From positions 15,914,501-15,978,500 of the forward strand of contig NC_058496.1 of NCBI RefSeq assembly GCF_020382885.2: DNA of 64,000 bases. The letters run 5' to 3'. Below the pieces are notes generated by a model. The model did no database searches and had not been told where the DNA came from. It saw nothing but the letters and a program-made list of their open reading frames with translations. Source of the stretch: Scatophagus argus (taxonomy: Eukaryota > Chordata > Actinopteri > Scatophagidae). Below are positions 11,466-25,979 of the stretch, piece after piece. The translations under genes and the position numbers were made by a program. Position 1 is the stretch's first letter, and each line of letters begins with the position of its first letter.

Positions 11466-12949
11466 CTGGGACAGTGGGCACACATAAGACAGGAGATGTG
11501 GTCAGTTTCAACCTGAGTTGTTAGTTCAGTTTACTTATTCGTGGACAATGATGAAGATTGTTGGTGTCTTATAGTAACTTAACTTAATTAAAGCACATAA
11601 GTACTGCTATTGTGAAGCAAATCAAAGAGAGTTTGATCAGAATAATTTATTAGACACTAAAATTACTGGGTGAAAAATTGACCCAGTTTGTGTCAATGTA
11701 ACACTGATGGATACTAAGTTAACTAACTGAGTACCAACAGAACATTTTGATCCAGAGTTAATGTTGTTTTCTCATATTACTGTTGGGTTATTTATCCAAA
11801 ATAAATTAATTTGAAGTATTTTGACGCAACAAGCTCAAGTTTTGTGCTTAAACAAACTCAGGTAACACATATGGGTAACGATCAGTAACAAATATTGACA
11901 TGTACATTTAAAAATAGAGTAGATCATAACAGTTTGAAACCGTACATAATTTGGGTAAATAACCCAACAGTAAAATAAAAATTACACTTAAATAACCATG
12001 TGTCTTTTGTCTCTGGATGGTTTGAGGTTTTTGAAGGGATTAATTAAGGGAGGATGAAAAAGATGTGAAGATGTCTCAGAGATTGTCTTCAGTGATATGG
12101 TCCAATTATATTAATAACTAATTATTTACTAATTATCTTTCAGTTTTCTCATAAACACACACTACACGATTACCACATCCTATACAGCAGCAGTCATTTC
12201 AACACAAACAGCACTGAACCTGTGGTTTGCATATAGATTCACTTTTGATCGAGCTCTAAGTATATTCAGCAGATGAATCTAACGTCTCTCTTTCTCTCTC
12301 TCATTCTGTCTCTCTTGCTCTTAATGCCCTCCCCTCCCTTTTCCCTTTGCTTCATTCCTATTTTGGTTGTGAGTCTGTGGTACCGCATTGCGCTTAGCTT
12401 TGTCCTCTTCAGTCCCTTGAATGGGCCCAGCCACTTTATAGAGCTCACACTGTGGCCCTCCACTCAATGAAAGTGACATGAAAAGAGGCTGCGGAGCTTT
12501 GTACTGTGAAGATCAGTTATTGGCCCTCTGCAAGGAAAGCTAACCGTCTGATCACATAGGCTTTCATGATCCTCAATATGGCCATGTAAGGGCCAATCCT
12601 TTATTGTCTGAACATGCCACACATTTTGCTTATACAATGCTGAATTTGTATGAATTTGTAACTATCAGTCGATATTGAAACGAAACATGCCAGAGATAAT
12701 AGTTTTGATCTGAAGCGGTTCATTTATGATTAAAGGGTTAAAACTGAATGTGTAATGATGAAGCTGCTTGGCAAGAATGTGTTTCACAGAGAGAAACATG
12801 TATTCAATTCACATGTTTTTATGAATTAAGGAGAATGGACATTGTCAGATTTAGCCAAATTTACAAAAAGTAATCAAAAGAAAATACAAACTGATTACCA
12901 GCAATCTTACCTCAAAGTAGCATAATAGCAGAGGATGTTGCTTTACATA

Positions 12950-13019
12950 TGATGCTATGTAAAGCCCTTTGAGACAAACTGCTTGTAAAAATGGGCTATA
13001 AAGTTGTCTTGTCTTGTCT
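12950..13019 (+). repeat. LINE/SINE 3' tail with (GTCTT)n end
   Basis: The words TATGTAAAGCCCTTTGAGAC and GGGCTATAAAGTTG, followed by GTCTTGTCTTGTCT, match the usual 3' ends of fish L2-clade LINEs and their SINEs, which finish in a short tandem tail. Only the end is present. Confidence 0.5.
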
Positions 13020-13889
13020 ATTATCAATTCTGAAGTTTACATGCTGGTATGTTTTCAGAAGAAAGCAAGGAAAAAAACTATGGTGGAAACTGTGAAACCA
13101 AGCTCTCACCAGTGATGTTTGAATGAAAAGAAAAAATAACTGAACACCTTGATTTCAGACATTAGTGCATTCGTAATCACTGTTGAACTAAATGCACCAT
13201 TAAATAGCTATTGGCTGGTCGTGCTCACATAATGCTAAGAGCCTGTGGGTGTCTTTTTGTTTGACTCATGAGACTCCGCACAGATCATTTACACTCTTTA
13301 GCATGTTATTATGATGCTTTAGCCCACACACTGACTTGTATGTCAAAGGCATAATATTCATAACGTTCTATTTACTTAACCTCTGAAATTAAATAGAGCA
13401 ATAAGAGGAGATAATGGATTTGTATCACCACTGAATGAAGCCCACCATCAAAATGCACACCTGCCCATGACTGTACACTGTGTGGTGCTATACATGTTAC
13501 ACTTGTGTTATCACTTCTCTGAAATGAGACAGAAATTGTGACAAATGAATTGAAATACCACTCTCCAGTCAGTCACAGCATGTGATAGGTACTTATAAGG
13601 AGCTGTACAATTTAGTCCAAAAGTCCAATTTAGTGCCTGTTAGTGGGACTAAATTATAGCTCCAGTGAATGAGCTGAATGTATCAACTCAGAGTAAGAGA
13701 TCAGTAGCCTAATCTGTTAGTTAGCACATCCCCACAGCCTACAATAAAGGGACAGTGAGTAAATTAATTAGAGAAATCCAGCTGAAATTTTTCTTGTTGT
13801 AATTCTTTAACAGCAGATCTCAGTTCTTTTTTTTTCTCAGTGAGTTTCGATAGAGTTTTAGTGACAAAAAACTATTCAGTCCTGGTTAT

Positions 13890-14075
13890 GAAAAGTAGTC
13901 ATTTGTCATTTGTACTTTTACTTGAAATGAAATTTTAAATGCAGGAATTGTACTTGTAACAGAGTATTTCTTCACCGTGGTCTTGTTGCTTTTACTAAAT
14001 GTAAACGATCTGTGTAGTGAATGCCACCACTGTTATTTTGTCATTTATTTGCATGTATTAATGATACATAACCTT
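13890..14075 (+). repeat. Dispersed teleost repeat ('acttttacttg' family)
   Basis: Runs such as GTACTTTTACTTGAAATG, AATGCAGGAATTGTACTTGT and AATGCCACCACTG follow the order of a common fish interspersed repeat in which similar words recur. Divergent copy; class unknown. Confidence 0.45.
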
Positions 14076-14522
14076 GAATTTGAGTTACTACGTCTTTTAT
14101 TACCCCAGCACCTCGTCTGGTAATAATTTTTCTTTATTGCCAAAGAGTATTCAGTAACAGCATTTGAAAACAAAAGAAAAACTCGTTTGTAGCGTTTGTA
14201 GGCTTGCATCTCATCATCCACTCTACCACTGCTACACTATGAAACAAAAATACAAATTAATTGCTGCTTTCTAATTACTGCGTGTTGTGTAACAATAATG
14301 TATGGTGCCCTCAGAAACTAGATGAGGACTAGACTAGAGGGCAATTAGCATATCAATAAATACAACACACTTCAATTAATGATAAATGGACTCACAAGTA
14401 ATAAAACTAAATTCAAGACGATATGGACGCTGTTTACACAAGATGTTGGTGAAGCTACATATTTTTATCCATTCCAACAGGACCAGTACCACTGAAAGAC
14501 TATTTAGAGTAAAGATACTTAC

Positions 14523-14650
14523 ACTGCATGTGTCGGAGGTTTGCTTCTGCTTTGGTTTGCTGTTAGCCCATTCGTCTTCTCTCTCATCTGTGCAAAACCT
14601 CTGTTCTCCTGATGAATTTACTGAGCTTCCAGCTGGGAGAGGACAACAAG
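14523..14650 (-). other. Probable 5' UTR exon and promoter region of the Ig receptor gene
   Basis: A good donor (CAGT|GTAAGT on the minus strand, boundary at 14523) lies upstream of the signal-peptide exon, whose acceptor at 11466-11467 also scores well by eye. This suggests a non-coding first exon ending at 14523. Its 5' end is not visible; the transcription start is probably near 14.65-14.75 kb. No TATA box was found. Confidence 0.45.
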
Positions 14651-15879
14651 TAAAAGCCATACGCATGTGCGAGACACCCTCCCCCCCGTTCACACGCACA
14701 CTCCTGCACACCCACACCCACACAGACACACAGTGCATTCTCATTCAAAGCCAACAGCTGTAATGAAACACAAAACCCTTAATTGTGTACCCATTATTTA
14801 GACAGCAAACAGATGCAATAATGATAACACACTACAGTCTCCTCACAAAACACTAAATTAAAATGTGGAGCTAAGTGTCCACTGATGATATCAGAAAAAT
14901 TGAGGTTTTCAAGCACTCCTTGTTACTTGGTCATAAAATTGTCCATTATGACTAACAGGTGTTTATATGTGCTGTACGCTCCTATGCATCTGCACTTATA
15001 TGCAGAACATGTCTCTTTAGATACTGTTGAACATCTCATTCTAAAACTAGAGACATAAATTATTAATTTCTGTGATTACTTTATCTGGTGCAGTCTTCAT
15101 GCAGATCTGTGCTGCATTGCTTATGTGCTTGGTGTCTGATATCACAATTTTATCAACTTGCAACTGCATCTTTTAACTGCATTTTTAAATGTGAACACAC
15201 CATTGCATGTTAGTTCAAAATATTTCAGTGTTTTCTCAGCAATAGGACTTTTAGGATAAATACTCACACGTGTTTTTTCTGATATTTTCTCATTTGTATT
15301 TTGAGCAGCATTCTAATAGTACTATAGCTGCTGCTGAATGAGCCTTGCTCATTTTGGTTGCAGGCCAAACCACTTGCACAATATTGTGTAAGCTGACTTC
15401 ACGACAACAAGCGATGTTTGGTAGTGAAAGGAGAACTGTTATGTCAGCACAAAGTGACCTAAACCTTAGCGCATGTGCCAGTTTAATGTGTAAGAGCTGC
15501 TTGAAATGAGGTTAATGGAGAGTAATAATGACTGCAGCACCAGCATTCAATCAATCTACGCAGAGCAGAACAAACAATTAGGAAGGCAGCGAAGTAGAGA
15601 TCTGCAGCATAACTGTAGTGATTTCACTGCAAAAGATGTCCTATGTCCAAATCATTCATATTAAAATTATTTTTTTGAAGTGAAGAAATCTGCCAGTAGG
15701 TTAGATAATTTATGTGTATCCAAAAGACTGATTCCAGACAAACTACACCGTCAACAAGATCATTTCAACAATCATTTTAGCCTTTAACTAAACGATATTC
15801 ATGATTCCAAGACTGATTTTGATGATTCTCTTTTAGTTTTTGATTCTCTTATAATTCTCTTTTTAGACTTTTTGTCTAA

Positions 15880-16270
15880 TGCTATCACGAGGTTCATATT
15901 TGTGGTTTCAGAAATGAAATGTCTCAGCAACCACTGAATGGACCATGAAATCTAGAAGCCTTTCAGCAAGCATTCACGTTCCACTCGGAATTAATAACCA
16001 CCAGATCAGCTCAGATCAAAATTTTCATTCACAATCAGAATCAGAATCAGAATCAGAAGCAGAATCAGAATCAGAATTCCTTTATTTATCCCTGAAGGGA
16101 AATTCCTGAAACTCTTTTATAACAAAATGCTGTACCTGCAAAATTAGCACCATCTCCATATGCCTTAGCAGTTCGCATTTAGCTCAAAGCATTATAGTAC
16201 TTAAGTACAGTCTCACAGAGCTGGTAGCATGGCTTTAGACTCTTACTCGTTTCAACTTTAAAGTGAACTG
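15880..16270 (+). repeat. Dispersed teleost repeat, interrupted by a retroelement tail
   Basis: Left part: GAAATGTCTCAGCAACCACTG and following bases. Right part: ACCTGCAAAATTAGCACCATC, TTTAGCTCAAAGCATTATAG and ACAGTCTCACAGAGCTGGTA. These occur in this order in a very common fish repeat. The two parts are split by the 16031-16110 insertion. Related copies are at 39.73, 42.47 and 49.38 kb. Confidence 0.55.
16031..16110 (-). repeat. Non-LTR retroelement 3' tail with (CAGAAT)n
   Basis: On plus this reads a CAGAAT tandem followed by CCTTTATTTATCCCTGAAGGGAAATTC. On minus it is the usual end of a fish LINE: GAATTTCCCTTCAGGGATAAATAAAGG plus a short tandem tail. It sits inside the 15880-16270 repeat, so it inserted later. 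Confidence 0.6.
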
Positions 16271-17145
16271 TTTTTACACGGGCAGAGCCATGGATTTGGT
16301 GGCTTCTATTTCACTTATTCACATGCACGGCTGCAGGTAACATACTTGGTCTTACCACATGTCTACTGGGCCAGATGAAGTCCTTGCAAATGTAAATTGA
16401 CCATCCATTCAGCATAATCAAATGGAAATTAAAGTACAAATGCACCGATTTATAATCTATGCAGGAAGGGTCATTTTAATTAAGCAGACAAAGACTGATT
16501 TAGCAGGCAAAATGTAACATTGTTGGATTCAGGACAACATCAAACACATAAATCCACCAAAGGAGGTGAAGTATACCAGAGATTGTGTGAGTGTACAGTG
16601 TAGATATTAAAAAGGGGTATCTTTGACTTTTCTCAGTGCTGAGAAAAGGTGTTGATATACTGAGATATGCTGTTTATTACATGTTATTTTTTCACACCAT
16701 GGGGATGGAAAACTCCATCCTTTGTAATCCTTGGCCTCACACTGACCTTTTCTCCTTAGCTTTGTATACTACAAATAAACCTCTGGGTCCTTGAATCCTT
16801 GAGTTATAGTACATGGATCCTTCTGTTGGCTGCACACTTAAGTACAAGAGCATTATTGATCCAGTTTTTGGTTTCAGTGTTTTCATAATTTGTTCCAGTT
16901 GTTCAAAAGTGTGACTCTGCAGGTCACTGAATAAGACTTTGCATTAGAGTACTAATTAATTAATTTGTCCATTTGTTCATATTTGTTATTATTGTTTAGT
17001 TTTTATTAATTTATGAATGAAATAGCATTAGGTCACTGTTCTTATTCTACTGAGGAAAATTAAGTTGTTCTGAAAATTAAATTGTCAGTTAATACTTTTG
17101 CCATAGTTTTCATGACAGAAGATTCTGTTGAGGTCAGAGGTGTTA

Positions 17146-17151
17146 TTTATT
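17146..17151 (-). terminator. Possible poly(A) signal of the small zipper-protein gene
   Basis: TTTATT on plus gives AATAAA on minus, about 320 bases past the stop at 17473-17475. An ATTAAA variant at about 17292-17297 is a nearer alternative. Confidence 0.35.
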
Positions 17152-17472
17152 GTATTAATATAATTGACAGAAATGACACTCAGTATCTTCAAAGACATTA
17201 AAAACACAGGAAATACGTTCCACAAAAATTCACATTCACACAAAAATGCAATATGAAAAGCAAAAAGGTTTAGTCCATAACAGAGGTTATGTCTTTAATA
17301 TTTCTGGGTATTTGGGGGATTGCAAAACATCGTAAGGCATTTAAAGCAAATCACACACAATGAGTTTTTAAATGTAGGATAATATTCACACTTTCCCTAA
17401 CCCTGGAACCATGGATGGATGGATGTTCTAATATCTATTCTCGTAGAGTTATTATGAGCTGAAAGATATTGG

Positions 17473-18031
17473 TTAAGACAGCAGCAGAAGAATCATAGAG
17501 ATAAAAGGTGAGAGAAGGAGAAAGCCAGTAGTGATGAAGATTGGCTGGGCAGCTCCGTGGAGCTCAGTTAAGCAAAGGGCCTGCTCCAACATGTGGTGAG
17601 TCTCAGAACTAATGCCTGGAAAATATAAGACAAAAGCCAATGAACCAAAAGGTGATGTTTCATCATGTAAAACTTAACAAGGAGACTTTACCATGTTGGG
17701 ACCATTCCTTCCACACGTGCAGAAACTCAGTGTCGTGTCCCCCCCCAGAAACTGTGTTAAATGTGAAACAAATATCTGTTCAGAACTTCCATTTAGAAAA
17801 TGTCCACATTTGTAATCCAGTAGCAAAATAACTGCCCTTACCTTTGGAGTGATCTGTCAGCAGATTTTTCAAATCTCTGAGAGCACGGGTGAGGTTCTCT
17901 AGTCGGTGCTGCAGGTGGAAGTTTTCCTCTTTCAGAGTGTGAATGGTATCCTGGAGCTCATAAGCTGAGCTGCAGTGTGAACGCACAAAAATTAACCACA
18001 AAACTGTGGCAATTTGCAAGATGGAGAACAT
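17473..18031 (-). CDS. Small cell-surface protein: signal/anchor, leucine zipper, GPI-signal-like C-terminus
   Basis: Two exons, 17842-18031 and 17473-17615, joined in phase 1 through GTAAGG and TTTTCCAG sites, give 110 residues. Residues 2-16 are hydrophobic and are followed by RSHCSSA, so this could be a cleaved signal peptide (after Ala 23) or a signal anchor. Residues 26-58 form a heptad series: positions 26, 30, 33, 37, 40, 44, 47, 51, 54 and 58 are all Leu or Ile except Asn 37, the pattern of a parallel two-stranded leucine zipper. There is one N-glycosylation sequon (NLT, 46-48). Cys 20 and Cys 78 flank the coil. GAA at 84-86 precedes a hydrophobic end (89-109) that stops the protein, as in a GPI signal or tail anchor. 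The topology is that of BST2/tetherin, but no sequence identity is claimed. The gene lies 1.1 kb upstream of pmpca, in the opposite direction. Function unknown. Confidence 0.68.
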
Positions 18032-19080
18032 TGTAACAATAACTGGAGGTGTAGAAGTTACTCAGTTAGTAACTGGTCACAGTCCTGTTAAAAGTCCCTG
18101 CACAGCTCCAGAATGTTTGAAACTCAGGTGGAAGTGGTAATGTTATTGAAGAACTGGCCTATTTCTGTGTCAGAATTGATTTAGTGATGGTTAGCTAAAT
18201 GCCCTTGGCTTGCTGACCACTCTATAGGATCAATTGTTCTGTTTTGGATCCCAGAGCCCAGAGACACAGGCAGAATTGTTTTGGAGTTAATAAATTTTCA
18301 TCCTTGGAGGCAGCTTTCAGTGAGCACACTTATTTGCTCCAGATATTTGGTCCAGAGGACCAAATCACAAAGAGCTGTGATTGGTGCACTGGAAAAAAAT
18401 GTGGTTGGTATATTAATGGTCATATATGGTTAATCATTTTCTTGATCTTTTTTTATGTAAGTAGCTGGAATGAACAGTATCAGGATTGAAAATCTGTGTT
18501 GATTCTTTGCTTTGATTCATCACCTGTAAATGGAATCGTGAATGAACTCACTTTTCTAGTCTACTAGCCAGTGCTTTAGACAAGACATGCCACATTCACA
18601 CACCAACTTGCTCAAAGGGAACAACTGTAGCAGGAAAGCCCTGGTCAATTGTTTGTTATTTGTCGGATATATTTTTAGCTTTTTGATCTGTTTTTTTTAA
18701 CCACCTCACACCATGAAGAGGTTGTAAATTATATTTAGTGAGAATATGTTTCTGTAAAAGATGCAACATTTTGTGACATTTATATGACAACTTACAAAAA
18801 ATTGGAAAATATTATTTCATTAAGCTTGTTTTGTTTTATTCAAAAGATAAAATTAAGTTTTAAAACAGAAAGTTTGCAGAATCTGTCTTGAGTAAAATAA
18901 CAGCAAAAAATAAAAATGAATTAAATAACACATTTAAGGTTAAATTTAGTTATTTGTTACTGTTTTCTACAAGTACAGAACTTTGCAGGGTAAAATGAAA
19001 CATCAACAACAAAAACAATAAAAGGTTTGTCTAAAGAAATCAATCCGTTATTTTATCATGTAGGCTCGGGATGTAATAAG
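18032..19080. other. Intergenic region between the small gene and pmpca
   Basis: Divergent promoter region of about 1.1 kb. On the small-gene side, AGTTTC on minus (18119-18124) resembles half of an interferon-stimulated response element. A 9-bp inverted repeat lies at 18345-18365 (ATTTGGTCC / GGACCAAAT, 3-base spacer). The rest is AT-rich without recognisable features. Confidence 0.4.
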
Positions 19081-19091
19081 CGTGTCAGAGG

Positions 19092-19151
19092 CGGAAGTGA
19101 AGAAAGCTTTCATCATCTTCCGGGTTGATTTCGGGTCACAGAGGAGCCAAG

Positions 19152-19157
<6 letters not shown>
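19092..19157 (+). promoter_or_regulatory. TATA-less pmpca promoter with ETS and YY1 motifs
   Basis: CGGAAGTG (19092-19099) and CTTCCGGGT (19117-19125) are ETS/GABP-type sites on opposite strands. AAGATGGCG at 19149-19157 is a YY1 motif that contains the start codon. Together with the absence of a TATA box this is typical of mitochondrial housekeeping genes. The sites are seen; their use is inferred. Confidence 0.6.
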
Positions 19158-23764
<4,607 letters not shown>

Positions 23765-24884
23765 ACCGCCATGGACATCAAGCCGGTCATCAGAGGCAAA
23801 AATCACTGTAAATTAACTGGACTGGAAAGTTTCGCTAGTGTTCCCTCTCACCACAGAACTCGACACCGCTCACTCTGGGAGGGGACTGATACCTGGGCTC
23901 TCTCTCTCTATGCGTGGGGATTTTAACGAAATGTTGCATTTTACTCTTCAGTAACGTTAGTCTGCATACAGTTGGAGCACCTGTATTTATTGTTTGCGAT
24001 CAGAAAGCCATATTTCATTATGTACTGGGATGGTTAGCAGGAGTTTGGCTTTACAGGGACGAATCAACCCCGAAGCCAAAATTAAACTGTTAATTTCCCC
24101 ATTTCAGAAACTCCAGTATCAGCCTTCTGTTATGTTTATGAATGATTGACATTACAATGTGAAGTTTTCTTCAGAGTACATCAACGTGTAGACAAGCAGA
24201 AGGGGACAGCTAACGTCCCCAGCACTCAGTTATTTTGTACTTTGCCTCAAGGCTCTGAAATTCAGAGCTCCGTGTTGAACTTTCTCCTTTTCCAGAGTGA
24301 ATGGATTAAAAAAAAAAATCTTTAAAAATTGTACTATTTATACAAGAGCACTTCATAATGTCCCTTTACAGGCACAGGCGACACGATGGAGCGGTGGTGA
24401 TTAAGAAAGTAATCCTTGGAAATATTGAGATGTATGTGACAAACTTAGAACTGGATCCAATTTGTCCTCAAGACTGAAATCATGGATTCTGTCATCATTG
24501 TGTCTCTGATGTACTTTAAAGAGATAGAACTCTAAAGTGAAAACCTTAACTTTGTTTTGTGTATTTGTGGTTGTGTCGATGTCCTTGTAAATTAAAAAAA
24601 TAAAATAATTAACACAAATTAAATTAAAGGAAGAATGCAACATTCTGGAAACACTCATTTGCTCTATGGCATAGTTGAATAAGAAGATCAATACATTCTT
24701 CAAATATCAAAGTGAGGTCAATCATCTCATCCAACACTGCCAGAGAGCAAATAAACATTTCCAGAATGTTGTACTGTTCCTTTAAGAGACAAGTTTCCTC
24801 GGTGTTCAGGTGAATTTCAAGGCTTACATTTTCTAAACTAAATTTTACTGGAACTTCATTGGCTTCTGACTAAAGTGAATATAC

Positions 24885-24925
24885 AATAAACTCTGTTAAC
24901 ATCTGTGTACCAACTTGTTAATAAA
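24885..24925 (+). terminator. pmpca: Poly(A) signals of pmpca
   Basis: Two AATAAA hexamers (24885-24890 and 24920-24925) lie about 1.1 kb past the pmpca stop codon. They end a 3' UTR of about 1.15 kb just before the oppositely oriented inpp5e 3' end. Confidence 0.65.
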
Positions 24926-24995
24926 TGTTATTTCTTCCATAAATTTGTGGTGTAATGCACAATACTTAGCCAACAGACAAGTATATTTTAAAACA

Positions 24996-25001
24996 TTTAT
25001 T
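24996..25001 (-). terminator. inpp5e: Poly(A) signal of inpp5e
   Basis: TTTATT on plus reads AATAAA on minus, about 980 bases past the inpp5e stop codon. It faces the pmpca signals, only about 70 bp away. Confidence 0.55.
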
Positions 25002-25979
25002 ACATCGTTAGGTGACGTGAAGATGCAGCTAAAGACAAGAGGTCCTGAAGAAATGAAAACAAGACCCACAGGCACTTTTTAGGAGCAGACTGCTCTTCAT
25101 GCTTGGATTACAAATTCCTCAAGGTGTACAGTACATGGACAGTTTAATGTATATGTGAGGTTACGCAGTAGCGACATGAGAGGTAAGGCATTGAGTTCAG
25201 TCTGTTACAAAGGATCACTTGGCCTAGTAAGAGGGAATGTAGTGACAGGCATTAATAGCAAAAATAAAATGCTCCATCTATTTTACAGGAACTGAATTCC
25301 AAAAAAATACATTTGAGCTCCCTGAAGTAACAAGTCAATGTCATGCTCTTGACATTATACACTTGGCCTAAACTCCCTTCTTTAGTCATGACGTATCGCT
25401 CAGCTCAACTCCAAACAAAATTAAAGTGAAAATCAACCAACAGGAGACACCAAAATTATATTAAATAGTGCGCCTAAATGTGCCACAAAAATGCAATTGT
25501 TTGGTAAGCTTTTTCATGACAAACTTACAAGGCATTTGAACACTGATGTAGCATTCGGAAAAACAACATGGTTTCATGATGCTTTTAAACAAGTAAGAAA
25601 AATTAGAAAATGGATGCAGTTACATGGAGCCTTTAAGGTTAGATCAGTTCACACTGGAGAATGTGACTGATGAGTAAGCCACCATAGCAGCCCCCTTGCC
25701 TCCCCTTCTGTCTCGTTCATGTTTGAGTAGAGGGGGCTGAATAAATAAAGGCCAAACTGCTGCTCTGTCTGTCTGACCTCAAGGTCCCTGCCCTCAGGTA
25801 CAGCCAGCCCCTCCCACTGGGACAGACAGGCAGTTCCCAACAGCACCCAACAGAGGGCGGACTCTACTCGGGTACCAAGACAAGCTTTTGGACTCTGTGT
25901 AGTTATGTTTTGTTTTGGTCCTTTTCTGCCCTCCTGGTTGTACATTCCAGTTTCTGGAAGTTCATTTCTTCTTAAGGGT

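Larger units (their letters stand above)
11466..14522. other. First intron of the Ig receptor gene
   Basis: About 3 kb between the signal-peptide exon and the probable 5' UTR exon. It holds a LINE/SINE tail (12950-13019) and a dispersed repeat (13890-14075). The block at about 12360-12620 is more complex than its surroundings and is the only candidate regulatory stretch I noticed. No coding exon is evident. Confidence 0.5.
14764..17472. other. Intergenic region with repeats
   Basis: No gene is evident. It contains a dispersed repeat (about 15880-16270) interrupted by a retroelement tail at 16031-16110. The rest is AT-rich unique DNA. Near its right end are possible minus-strand poly(A) signals (about 17146-17151 and 17292-17297) for the small gene at 17473-18031. 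Confidence 0.5.

Noticed and set aside
14376..14763. Overlapping open frames on both strands at 14.4-14.76 kb
   Set aside because: No domain is visible. The region is better explained as a 5' UTR exon and promoter of the Ig receptor gene.
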